Below, piece by piece: positions 1-9,471 of a DNA stretch of 64,000 nucleotides (position 1 is the stretch's first letter; every line of letters starts with the position of its first letter). The notes below the pieces were generated by a model. It made no database searches, was not told where the DNA came from, and was given only the letters and a program-made list of their open reading frames with translations. Origin of the DNA: Chloroflexi bacterium TSY (GTDB taxonomy: Bacteria > Chloroflexota > Anaerolineae > Caldilineales > Caldilineaceae); NCBI GenBank assembly GCA_019217005.1, contig JAHBNG010000005.1, positions 186,001 to 250,000 of the forward strand, written 5' to 3'. The position numbers and the translations under genes were made by a program.

Positions 1-647
1 CTACCTCTAATAATTCTATTCTGTCCAAACGAAATCTTCTTTTGGCATTTGCGGCTTGTGCGTTCCCGAATCTATAGCTGGTCTATTTTTTGGTTTCTTG
101 AGCGGATGCCTGGCTGGTTGTTTTATCTTGATATTTGGGGGTGGTTCATTTTAGGCGGACAATTAGGTTTACATTTTTGCAAAGAGAAAAGATGTTTATA
201 TTTTCTACTTTGAGCCATGCTCAGGCAGAAAATGACCTCATATAGATTTTTATCTATGTATCAAAAGTGTAAACCTAATTCTGAACCACCCCGATATTTG
301 GGAAATCTTTAGTATTTTTGCCTATACTCAAATGTTTGCTTTGGTCGAAAGCATTATCATCCTTGGCATTGTTCTGCTCGTTGTCGCACTGTTATCGATT
401 CCATTCCGTTTTATGCGTAACCATTACCTGGCCTTGTGCGTCGTTAGTGTATTAGCAACGGCAGTCTGGACGATTGGAATTCAATATAATGATCAGACCT
501 TGCGCAATGGTTCATTCCTGCTCATAGCTCTAGGAGCAGCAGGATATATTGCCACGATATTAGTCTTGTGCGCTCTGATCATACGAAGCGCGAAGTTTTC
601 TGATATTATCGTATCCATTGCAGAACGATTATCGATCCTACTATACA
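1..647 (+). pseudogene. Polytopic membrane protein fragment, split by MITE-1 and cut by ISx
   Basis: The reading frame is open from base 1, so the gene begins outside the window. Removing the 155-bp MITE-1 at 138-292 and one 8-bp TSD joins the upstream frame (codons from base 1) exactly to the ORF that starts MFALVESIIILG at 332. The joined protein has several hydrophobic stretches (around 332-400, 420-480 and 505-580), so it is an integral membrane protein. The 3' end is lost where ISx copy 1 begins at 648; the last native residues read IAERLSILLYT. I do not recognise the family. Its place at the head of a polysaccharide cluster suggests a transporter, polymerase or membrane glycosyltransferase, but that is inference from position only. 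Confidence 0.6.
138..292. mobile_element. MITE-1 copy 1, 155 bp, 8-bp TSD
   Basis: Terminal inverted repeats start GGGGTGGTTCA and end TGAACCACCCC, with further pairing inside (TTAGGTTTACA against TGTAAACCTAA). The element is flanked by a perfect 8-bp direct repeat GATATTTG (130-137 and 293-300). It encodes nothing, so it is non-autonomous. Removing it restores an open frame through the membrane-protein gene. The second copy is at 12226-12381. Confidence 0.9.
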
Positions 648-2140
648 CTTTACTTTCTGGTAAAGGCTTGAGTGACAAAGGGCAAACCGAAAGGGGTGGA
701 AAAAAGAATCCACCCTGAAAAAACGGGATCAAATGTAAAAATAGTGCTCGGCTAGTTTAAGCAGCGGCATTGAGGCGGCGATGAGCGAGAACGCCTTTAG
801 GGAAATGGTGTGAAACCGAGGCCTTTTTCCGAAAGTCAGGGTCGAGTTGGTCAGGAGTTGGAAAAAGAGCACTCGAGAGAACACGGCGCAGCCTGCCGGG
901 AGTGGATTGAGGCTCTCGATCCCAGTAGCCAGTCGGTATGGGAGGAAGAGAAGCGGCTAAATGGGAAAGAAGATTGCCAGCCAGCAGCCCCAGTTCAGGT
1001 AAGCGGAAACAAGCCTCATCGGCATGAACAAATTGACGATGTAAGCCAATCATCTGCTTGGAAGCCAAGGGGGGATGTTCAACAGGCCAGCGTTCCAGGT
1101 AGACAAGATAAATGGTTTCAGGCTGCAAAGTCATAACGGTCGCCAAAACCAAAGGTGTGTTGTAGGCCGGATCCTGAATGACGTAAATCGAGTAGGTACG
1201 GTTGGCTGTATCCACCTTGGTTGTTCTGGGGACGAGATTGTGCCATGCTTGATAGCAAATCAGGCGACCACTATAGAGAAAGCGACCAGACGAGTCCGGA
1301 GTTGTAGCCTCGAGTCGCTTTCCTTATAGCTGCGAGAGAGCGGTCGCACAATATCACCATATTCAGGTGGTCTGCCTTTTTCTTTGCGTTTGGGGAACTC
1401 ATTGCGGCGCACTGTGCAGTTAATGGCTTCCCGCAGGACAAATCGGTCTATGCCGCTTTCTAGCATTTCTCTGATTGTAAACCCGGCATCGACCACCGCC
1501 ACTTCGTCTGACTCCAGTGATTTCTTCGTCTCTGTCAGCAGCTTTTTCCGAAACTCACTTTCCTTTGTTCCAACCGTGCATCTCATGATTGCCTTGAGCA
1601 GTGGCACTCGCTTCCCGCCTATCTCCCCGAGCTTATCATCACTCCAAAGATGAGCGGGCAATGCCCGACGAGCCGTTGAGTTATAGAGTCGGTTCACTTT
1701 CCTTGCAGCTTCGGTCGCCAGAACCCTGTGATATCTATGCTTTTCACTCGGTACCCTTCTAACTTTTTTGCCTCCCATTCCCTTTCCACTTCTTCTTGCC
1801 ACGACCCCAGCAGACTTGTGATATCCCATGATCCATATCGAAAGCTCCACCAGCTTCGCCGGAGCTCCTCATCTTCAAACCCGCTTTCTTTCAATGCGCT
1901 ATGGATTGCTCCTCGACTTTTCAGAAACGACCCATTCAGCATTGCCCACATCAGACGCATTACATTTACGTTTGTTCCCATCGGCGTTACTTGCAATACA
2001 TTCATCAGTACTGCTATAGTTATTTCTGGCGCGGTTAGCATTCCTTCCTCCTTTTTGGGTTCTCTACCTTTAGGATGAACTGCTAACCGCTTTTTGTCAC
2101 ATTTCTCACCTCATCTCTTTTCTTTTACCAGAAAGTAAAG
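648..2140 (-). mobile_element. ISx copy 1 (IS4-type), no TSD
   Basis: About 1.49 kb bounded by CTTTACTTTCTGGTAAA and its inverted complement. It carries a minus-strand IS4-type transposase. The flanks differ (TATACA on the left, TTTTAT on the right) and belong to two different truncated genes. Missing TSDs at an otherwise complete element suggest recombination between two ISx copies with loss of what lay between. Confidence 0.85.
757..2041 (-). pseudogene. ISx transposase (IS4 type), frameshifted
   Basis: The start is MLTAPEITIAVLMN at 2041 and the protein ends LNAAA at 757, about 428 residues if read through. The DDE residues can be placed: the first Asp in SIDITGFWRP, the second in VAVVDAGF, and the Glu in YLERWPVEHPPLASK. 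That last stretch matches the IS4 signature Y-(2)-R-(3)-E-(6)-K exactly. The gene is broken into three or more frames, with changes near 1695, 1330 and 1215, so this copy is probably inactive unless the indels are assembly errors. A short AAGGAGG-like ribosome site precedes the start. Confidence 0.8.
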
Positions 2141-2141
2141 T

Positions 2142-2570
2142 TTTATGTGGTATGAAGATATTGATTTAGATTGGCGAGCACGTCTTTGGGGGTGGGATTG
2201 CCTGTATGCACCACAGGCAGTTGTTTATCATATAGGAGATGCGCATGGACATGGTCAAAGTCGTTTTGGAGCAGAAATCAGTATGCGCAATCGCTGGTGC
2301 ACAATTCTATCTAATGAGAGTTTAGCCGAATTATTTAAAAACGCTCCATGGCTGATTAAAGAAGAAATTGGGCTTTTACGTCATGTATTGACGCATGGAT
2401 TATTTTTTACCTATCTGAAGGCGCTTCGGACATTCATTACTATGTTGCCTTTGACATTGTCGAAACGGCACTGGGTACGACGCAACGCGAAACGTGTTTC
2501 TCTGCCTGAGTATCCAATTTTTGTCCCATTCATGCCCGAGAAATGCGAGCCCGGACAATCTACTGCATAA
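2142..2570 (+). pseudogene. GT2 glycosyltransferase, C-terminal fragment
   Basis: Starts directly at the ISx border and reads FMWYEDIDLDWRARLWGW, the typical catalytic-base region (ED near an xDLDW) of family 2 glycosyltransferases. It is followed by CLYAPQAVVYHIGDAHGHGQ and a basic tail. The N-terminal nucleotide-sugar-binding half (the DDxSxDxT part) is absent. It cannot be found left of the IS, where a membrane protein ends instead. This is therefore a deletion remnant, not a simple IS split. It would have transferred a sugar in the surface-polysaccharide pathway. Confidence 0.75.
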
Positions 2571-2657
2571 GACATTAGCTTCAAGTCGGTGATAGTTGGG
2601 TAAACGAAGTCCCCCTTGTATTCAGGTAAGTGTGTTTATGATAAAGGAGAGTAAGCT

Positions 2658-3530
2658 TTGTCTAATGAACTAATCGGTCTTATTCCGGCTGCGGGAAAAG
2701 GTGTACGTTTAGGATTACCTTATCCAAAAGAATTGTATCCTATTATACGTAACAATCATTATAAGCCTATCTCGCAGTTCGTTGTTGAGAATCTTACGGC
2801 CTCAGGTGCAGATGAGATTGTTTTTGTCATCAATGAAACAAAACATCAATTGATTGGCTATTTTGGTAGCGGTTCGCGATTTGGATGTCAAATTAGCTAT
2901 GCTGTGCAAGAACCATTGGAGCAAACAAATTCGTCAACTTCACCGGGGCTTGCACACGCATTGGACTCAGCGTATCATCTGGTGCGCGGTAAAACTGTTG
3001 CATTCGGAATGGCGGATACGTTGATGGAGCCAACTAATGTTTTCCGACGTCTCTTAGATGCTGCAAGCTCAACTGATCAATTGATCTTGGGACTGTTCAA
3101 GGTAACGCGGCCACACAAATTTGGGATGGTCGACCTAGATGACCAGGGAGTTGTGCGCCAGGTGATTGATAAACCGGCAAAAACACATTTAACTCACGCT
3201 TGGGGCTGTATCGTTTGGAGAGAGGAGTTCACCGAGTATCTTCATCGCAAAGTGAATGTTGAAGGCGTCGCAGACTTTGCCCAAATCATGAATGATGCAT
3301 TGGCAGAAGGATTACCGGGATTTGGTGTCGTTTTGGAAAATGGTCAATACTCCGATATGGGTACCTATGACGAAATTGTCGAATTGGAAAAGAAATATCG
3401 AGACTCAGTAGATCCAAATTTGGCGTTTTTGGCGATTTTCAGTCGAGATTGCAGGGATTTTGGAGTCATTTATTCAGATTTCGGTTACAGAAAACAACCT
3501 ATTTCATATCTGAAAATCGCCCAAATCTAA
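2658..3530 (+). CDS. Sugar-1-phosphate nucleotidyltransferase with a MITE-derived tail
   Basis: TTG start with AAAGGAG 9 nt upstream. The N-terminus reads LIGLIPAAGKGVRLG, the NTP-binding loop of RfbA/GalU-like nucleotidyltransferases, and YPKELYPI follows. A later stretch GLFKVTRPHKFGMVDLDDQG fits the same fold. It should make an NDP-sugar (dTDP-, UDP- or similar) for the neighbouring transferases. Native coding ends at about 3404. Removing MITE-2 copy 1 (3406-3620) would give YRD-stop, followed one base later by the ATG of the next gene, a coupled pair. With the element present, 41 foreign residues are added before the stop at 3530. Which sugar is used cannot be told. Confidence 0.8.
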   Translation: MSNELIGLIPAAGKGVRLGLPYPKELYPIIRNNHYKPISQFVVENLTASGADEIVFVINETKHQLIGYFGSGSRFGCQISYAVQEPLEQTNSSTSPGLAHALDSAYHLVRGKTVAFGMADTLMEPTNVFRRLLDAASSTDQLILGLFKVTRPHKFGMVDLDDQGVVRQVIDKPAKTHLTHAWGCIVWREEFTEYLHRKVNVEGVADFAQIMNDALAEGLPGFGVVLENGQYSDMGTYDEIVELEKKYRDSVDPNLAFLAIFSRDCRDFGVIYSDFGYRKQPISYLKIAQI

Positions 3531-3620
3531 CGCAAAAACTAGATATCGACCGGCAAATTTGTATTTATGTCAACTGTTTAGCCAGAATTCTCTCTCTAAA
3601 CCTGAAATTTGGATCTACTG
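3406..3620 (+). mobile_element. MITE-2 copy 1, 215 bp
   Basis: Ends CAGTAGATCCAAATTT and its inverse, 215 bp, in the same orientation as copy 2. The flanks are AGACT on the left and AGTCT on the right, a one-base mismatch for the usual 5-bp TSD. An ORF inside it is repeated in all copies but has no start context or protein-family likeness, so I treat it as non-coding. Confidence 0.9.
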
Positions 3621-3628
3621 AGTCTAAA

Positions 3629-5174
3629 ATGAAACCAAATGTCATCTTAATTGTAGTCGATAGCCTTCGTTACGATCACGTTGGTGCTCATGGGGGGCGT
3701 CCAAGTTTGACACCCTATTTGGACAGATTGAGTGCTGAGTCTGTTGTCTTCGACCAAACTATCTCGCAGGGCCCGGTTACAAGAGTATCAATGAGTTCAA
3801 TGATGAGTTCTACTTATGCCTCAATGTACGGTCGCGAACTCATGTTGGGATTAGAGCGTCCTATTGTTCAAGATGCTTTGCATAAAAATGGTTACAAGAC
3901 GATCGCCTTTTCAACAAATCCGCATCATGGATCGATCTTTGGTTGGGAACGGGGATTCGACTATTTCGATCACTGCGATGTTGACCTTGAATACAAACGG
4001 TCGCCATTGATACGCTGGCCCAATCAGCTCATGAAGCGTTTGGGGCGTCCGTTAACTTGGCCCACAACTTTATGTGCCAAAAGCGTCTTTCGTTCAGTTC
4101 GATCAAAGATACAGGATTCTTCGCAGCCATTTTTTCTGTGGACCCATCTCATGGATGTCCACTGGCCTTATAATACGCAAACATTTTCGTGGAATCCAGA
4201 AAATCAAGCAATCAGAAACAAATTTCGCGATTTTCGGCTAAGATTATTTAGTAAACCAGAATCTTCCACGAAAGAGGAAGTCGATTGGGCTGTCGAGGCA
4301 TATCGTGCGTCGGTTCGATATACTGATGCACAAGTCGGTGCCTTTATTGATTGGTTAGAACAGTCTCAGTAGATCCAAATTTGGCGTTTTTGGCGATTTT
4401 CAGTCGAGATTGCAGGGATTTTGGAGTCATTTATTCAGATTTCGGTTACAGAAAACAACCTATTTCATATCTGAAAATCGCCCAAATCTAACGCAAAAAC
4501 TAGATATCGACCGGCAAATTTGTATTTATGTCAACTGTTTAGCCAGAATTCTCTCTCAAAACCTGAAATTTGGATCTACTGAGTCTGGCTTTTTGGAGAA
4601 TACTCTACTGATTGTTACTTCTGATCATGGGGAAGAATTTCTAGAACATGGCAACTTCTTTCACTCAGGCAAATTATATGACGAGTTGATCCGTGTTCCC
4701 CTTATTATCCGTTCTCCAAAAAATTTAAAAACGGCCATCGGACTTCGATATAGTGAACAGGTCCGACTGCTTGATATTGTCCCGACAATCTATGATGTGA
4801 CAAACACAGAACCCCCTGAAGATGAGTTATTTGGGCATAGTTTGCTTGACGCCTTGCAAGGCAATTCGCTTCGACCTAAACCGGCTATCAGCGAATATCC
4901 AACGATACCTCTTTGGTCAATTCGCGACAAGGGTTGGAAATACATATACAACTCAGCTACCGATAAAGCAGAATTATATGCATTAGAAGATGATCCCGAA
5001 GAAAAGAGAAATCTAATAACTTCTGCACAAGACAAAGCAAAACATTTTGCAGAAATGTTGCAGCAGCACTGGAGCAATATCGGTGGGCTAGATAAATTAG
5101 AAGAAGAAGTGCAAGAACCGGTTGTTGATGAAATTGTATCATCACGACTAAAAGAATTAGGCTATCTGAACTAA
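3629..5174 (+). pseudogene. Sulfatase-like protein 1 (alkaline phosphatase superfamily), split by MITE-2
   Basis: Removing MITE-2 copy 2 (4367-4581) and one AGTCT TSD gives an exact in-frame gene of 441 residues. The N-terminal NVILIVVDSLRYDHVGAHGG is the first metal site of sulfatases and phosphoglycerol transferases. FFLWTHLMDVHWPYN is the middle D-x-H-W-P-Y site, and LIVTSDHGEEFLEHG is the second metal site. The position of the formylglycine cysteine (C-x-P-S-R) reads GPVTRVS, so no Cys is there; a Thr lies next to the Arg. It may be a phospho- or sulfo-hydrolase or transferase acting on the polysaccharide. The C-terminus ends RLKELGYLN, a tail shared by its two neighbours. Confidence 0.8.
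4367..4581 (+). mobile_element. MITE-2 copy 2, 215 bp, perfect 5-bp TSD
   Basis: Same 16-bp terminal repeats as the other copies, flanked by AGTCT on both sides (4362-4366 and 4582-4586). It is inserted between LEQ and SGFLENT codons of the sulfatase-like gene and adds in-frame stops. Confidence 0.95.
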
Positions 5175-5216
5175 CAACGATTGTTTGCACTACAAGGTAT
5201 TCAGGAATAAAACTTA

Positions 5217-6533
5217 ATGAAACCAAATGTTATTCTAATTGTTATTGATAGCTTGCGATCAGATTATGTTGGCAGACGTGCTGATGGGACGACTTTGACG
5301 CCAAATCTTGACCATTTTGCCAGTCGCTCTCTTACGTTTGAAAATGCTTTTGCACAAGGTCCATCGACACCACTCTCGGTGAAAGCACTGCTTAGTTCTA
5401 CCTATCCATATGAGTACGGTGGCCCGAACAAACTCCTGTCGCCGCAGCGCCCCATGCTCCATTCTTATTTGCGAGAAGCTGGTTATCACACAGCCGCGAT
5501 CGTGGCCAATCCGTACCTATCCGCATCATTAGGGTGGAACCGAGACTTTGATCACTATGACGACTGTGATCGGCATCAAGTTTTTAAGAAGAAAATACTG
5601 TTTCGCAGCATCAATCAACTGACAAAAATAACCAAATCTTCCTTGGCTTGGCCAGCTACACTTCCAGCAGAAACATTGTTTCAACGAGCGGCTGATTGGC
5701 TTAAAACCCCGTCGAAACCCTATTTTTTGTGGATCCATACAATGGATGTTCACTGGCCATATCGACCACAATACTTTACATGGAATCCAATTTGGCAGCG
5801 TAATCACCGAAAGGACAAGGTGATGCGCTCCAGGCTAGTTTCCGACTCGCCAGATTTTACGCCCAGTGAGCATCAAGAATTATTGAGACAATACACTGAT
5901 GCTATCCGGTACACGGATGAGCAATTGGGGCGTTTTTTTGAGAAACTAGAAACTTGCGGAGCATTTCAGAATACGATTGTAGTTGTTGTGGCTGATCATG
6001 GAGAAGAATTTGGAGAACATGGTCGATATTTCCATTCTCCTAACATGTATGATGTACTTCTCCACGTTCCTCTGATAATTCATTTGCCTTTGGAACTAGG
6101 AGAAGGGGGCCACCGATGTCAAGAGCAGGTACGCCTGATTGATATCATGCCAACCTTACTTGACTTTGCAGACATTCCCTGTCCTGATTTTGTCCGTGGG
6201 ACAAGTATGAAATCGATTTTCCGTGGAGAGGCAGACCCTGCAGAACGACCGTCGATTTCCGAGGCGCCATCAATGCATGGATATGTCTTGCGCTGGCGAG
6301 AATGGAAATATCATTTTAATATACTAACTGGTGCTGCAAAATTGTATAACATTGTACAAGATCCTGATGAGATGTTGCCGTGTACAGATGAGTATCCTGA
6401 AATCGTGGATAGAATGCAATACCAATTAGACGAACATATTAAGGAAACATCCCGTACCCGGATAGAGACGACTGAGACTTCTAGTGATCCGCAATTAGTA
6501 GAGCGATTGCGAGAACTAGGTTATATGGAATGA
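5217..6533 (+). CDS. Sulfatase-like protein 2
   Basis: Complete gene of 438 residues, 42 bases after protein 1. NVILIVIDSLRSDYVG (residues 4-19) is the first metal site, YFLWIHTMDVHWPY (about 173-186) the middle one, and VVVVADHGEEFGEHG (about 256-270) the second metal site. The usual FGly position reads GPSTPLS, again without Cys but with Thr. There is no clear signal peptide or membrane helix, so a cytoplasmic or membrane-associated role is possible. It ends RLRELGYME, like its neighbours. It is one of few genes in this cluster without an insertion. Family membership is secure but substrate is not. Confidence 0.85.
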   Translation: MKPNVILIVIDSLRSDYVGRRADGTTLTPNLDHFASRSLTFENAFAQGPSTPLSVKALLSSTYPYEYGGPNKLLSPQRPMLHSYLREAGYHTAAIVANPYLSASLGWNRDFDHYDDCDRHQVFKKKILFRSINQLTKITKSSLAWPATLPAETLFQRAADWLKTPSKPYFLWIHTMDVHWPYRPQYFTWNPIWQRNHRKDKVMRSRLVSDSPDFTPSEHQELLRQYTDAIRYTDEQLGRFFEKLETCGAFQNTIVVVVADHGEEFGEHGRYFHSPNMYDVLLHVPLIIHLPLELGEGGHRCQEQVRLIDIMPTLLDFADIPCPDFVRGTSMKSIFRGEADPAERPSISEAPSMHGYVLRWREWKYHFNILTGAAKLYNIVQDPDEMLPCTDEYPEIVDRMQYQLDEHIKETSRTRIETTETSSDPQLVERLRELGYME

Positions 6534-6566
6534 TTCGTCAAACTATAATTTGTCTGAGAGAAATAG

Positions 6567-8048
6567 ATGATTCGCAATTTACTGCTTCTAACAATAGACT
6601 CGCTTCGGCTAGATAGTGTTGGCTGCTTTGGTGGCCGAGCCTCTATCACGCCTAATATTGATCGATTTGGCAAAAGATCCTTCAACTTTACGAACGCAAT
6701 TTCGTGTGGCGGTTGGACACGACCTTCCTTAACCGGGTTCTTTTCATCCACATATCCTTCGATGTATGGAGGAAGTTGGGGAAGATTTCATGTCAGTAGG
6801 CCCTCTCTTATAGAAAGATTGCAACAGCACGAGATCACGACCGGTGGCTTTGTTAGTAATCCTCAGGTCGGTCGAACATACGGCTTCGAACGAGGATTCA
6901 ACAAATTTGAAGAATTAGAACCTACATATAGCGGCGCTAAGTGGGCCTATTTGCCGGGAATGCAGAAAATATTTCAGTACCCGCAGATTCATCAGGTTTT
7001 TCAGATGTTAGGTGTCCGCACTGCACCGCCCGCAATTACTGCAACGGCGGAGGAGTTGATTCAGAGCCTCAGTAGATCCAAATTTCAGGTTTTGAGAGAG
7101 AATTCTGGCTAAACAGTTGACATAAATACAAATTTGCCGGTCGATATCTAGTTTTTGCGTTAGATTTGGGCGATTTTCAGATATGAAATAGGTTGTTTTC
7201 TGTAACCGAAATCTGAATAAATGACTCCAAAATCCCTGCAATCTCGACTGAAAATAGCCAAAAACGCCAAATTTGGATCTACTGAGACTGGAAAAGAAAT
7301 CGCAAATGCTTGGACTGATTTACAAAAGATGTACATCTGTGCAAATGCGCATGGACAGTATCATCCTGGCGAAGCTGCAGTAAAGCAAGTGATGGAAGCT
7401 TACTGGCAATCAGTTGCTTTTGTTGATGAACAACTGGGTCGATTGTTCGATTATTTGGAGCAAAGAGACTTGCTCGATTCAACAGCTGTTATGGTCACCG
7501 CAGACCATGGAGAGGAATTTTTTGAGCATGGACGTTGGGGGCATTATCAACTCTACGATGAGAATATACGGGTGCCATTACTGTTGTGGATTCCTGGTAG
7601 AAACCAAGGTCAAACGATTGAGAATCAGGTCAGCGCGATTGATTTGGCTCCGACAATCTGTGAACTGATGGGGGTGTTGCCTGACGAAGGAATGTTAGGC
7701 AGAAGTGTCCTCCCCTTGTTGCATGGCGAACAAGATTCGCATTCTGATATTGCGTATGTTGAATCGATGTGGTCAAACAACTATCGCCTGGTTATTAGAA
7801 CAGAAACATATAAATACATGTACGAAGAAAAAATTTCGGATAGACCAGAACTCTATAATTTACAGGATGATCCAGCAGAAAAAAGGAATTTGTGGAATAT
7901 AGACCTTGAGCAGGCTCACTATTTTGATGAGCTACGAATCCAACATCAACAGCGGGCAGAGCAGACGAACCAGGCCAGTATGGAGATGGAAGTTGATGTC
8001 GATAAGCAATTACAGCTTCGTCTGGAAGCTCTCGGTTATATGGATTGA
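6567..8048 (+). pseudogene. Sulfatase-like protein 3, internal deletion at MITE-2
   Basis: The N-terminal part (6567-7069) has LLLLTIDSLRLDSVGCFGG, and the C-terminal part (7285-8048) has VMVTADHGEEFFEHG and ends LEALGYMD. The middle segment, which in proteins 1 and 2 carries FLWxHxMDxHWPY, is missing between the halves. Removing MITE-2 copy 3 leaves the halves out of frame, and the flanks differ (AGCCT and AGACT). A deletion next to the MITE, or recombination between two MITEs, therefore removed about 30-40 codons and a metal-site motif. The FGly position reads GGWTRPS. The product is almost surely non-functional. Confidence 0.75.
7070..7284 (-). mobile_element. MITE-2 copy 3, inverted, no matching TSD
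   Basis: 215 bp, in the opposite orientation to copies 1 and 2. Flanks are AGCCT and AGACT. The host gene has lost sequence at this point, unlike at copies 2 and 4. Confidence 0.9.
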
Positions 8049-8176
8049 TTAGATAGTAGGGAGTCGGAATTAGATGAGTCGAACATATCTTCCATTCGGC
8101 TTCGTTGACGCAAAGCCCCTGTACCAAACGGGACAAGCCTTCGTTTCACCCGAGAATGATATGTTCAACCTATTTA

Positions 8177-9471
8177 GGCTAAACCAAAAAAATAATTATA
8201 CGCGAACGAGAGAATGGAGAGGGGGAATAAGGACAAACCATTTTTCTAAACCAGGTAAACGTTGGAAGCGTTGTGCCAAACGGTCCATCTCTTTCTGAGT
8301 GAGTTTGACGCCGGTCTCATAAAGAGTGGAATTCAGGTGAACGAAGGGTTGTAGTTGGTTAAAGCGAAAAGAACGGGCAAAATTGAGAACGGTCTCAAGA
8401 GAATCGAGAAGAGAACCGTTCCAGTGTTTTTCAAGATGGCCCCAAACCCGTTCGATGGGGTTGTATTTACTGTGATAAGGAGGGTAGCAGGCGAGCTGAA
8501 TAGAGAGACGATAGTGCTCAACAAACTGAGTGAGACGATACATAAACTGAGTCCGACGGGTATGATTTTCGGGACCATTGTCCTGATTGATCACGAGGGT
8601 CTTGACGTGAGGAAAGTGTTCACGTACGCTTTCCCAAAATCAATCAGGCAGTCGACAATACAGTCACTCGTCACTTTCGACTGAGTCAAGTAAAGAAAGA
8701 GTTCCTTGGTTGAAGGGAGGTAAATGCCAAAAGGAGTGACTTTCTCGGTCTTCTTATCTTGAAAGTCATGATCGAGCGCTTTGACAACCACTCGACTTAT
8801 CCCTTCTCTCGAGAAACGGTCAAGTAAAATCGTCGCTTTGGCATCCCAAGAGGCGCAGAACCGTCTCGTCTGCATCCGCTTCTTGATTGATCTGATGAAT
8901 TCTATCAAAGATCGCATCGGTCTCTGGGATCTTTTTCACTGGTTGACTTTTTTTGACCCGGTTTGAGCCATAGCCTAACTCATTGAGCTTCAAGCGGATG
9001 GCCTCTTCGCCAGGCAATTCCTCATCTGTGTATCCTTTCTGCTCGATGAGCTGGGTACGCATTTCGGCGGCGGTTAGTCGAGTGTACAATTGGGGGTTCG
9101 AAAGGTGGGATCGGTCTGGCTGAATTGATCGGCGATTTCAACCATATCGGCCAGTAAAGTGGGGATATGGTCTTCGGCTTTTGCGACCACGTCGGTGGCT
9201 TTGGTCGACATAACAGAAGCCGCCTTCTAGTTCTTCCAGGGCTTTGGCTATCGTCGCCCGATTCCAGCCCAACTCTCGTTCTGCTTTCGTCGGACTCCCT
9301 TCGCATATCGTTTTGACCGTTTGGGCCATGAAGTGCCTTCTTTCGTATCCACTTAACATGGCCTTCGTCTCTTTCAAGACTTCAACCATTTCTGGCGAGA
9401 TTGTCATTTTTGCTCCTTTTGGAGAGCTAGTTTAACACCTTCTCGCGTATATTTTATTTTTTGGATTGGCC
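8177..9471 (-). mobile_element. ISAzo13-type element, copy 1
   Basis: Ends GGCTAAACC and GGATTGGCC (inverted), 1295 bp, with a 3-bp TSD TTA (8174-8176 and 9472-9474). It is nearly identical to the copy at 15260 apart from several short deletions. Confidence 0.9.
8196..9407 (-). pseudogene. ISAzo13-type transposase, frameshifted copy
   Basis: Same protein as the intact 405-residue transposase at 15324-16541. Compared with it, this copy lacks 2 bases in an A run (RGRKKAED region), 1 base in a C run (FRTPQLY), 2 bases at VLRLSWDAK and 1 base in a T run (CLIDFWES). The rest is almost unchanged. It is either a dead copy or a set of homopolymer indel errors. Confidence 0.85.

Noticed and set aside
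810..1136. ORF opposite the ISx transposase, present in all ISx copies
   Set aside because: Antisense shadow of the transposase C-terminus. Low-complexity composition, no start context.
3449..3600. ORF inside MITE-2 (starts MQGFWSHLFRFRLQ), repeated in all copies
   Set aside because: It is conserved only because the 215-bp element is conserved. It has no ribosome site or known domain, and it runs across the inverted-repeat ends.
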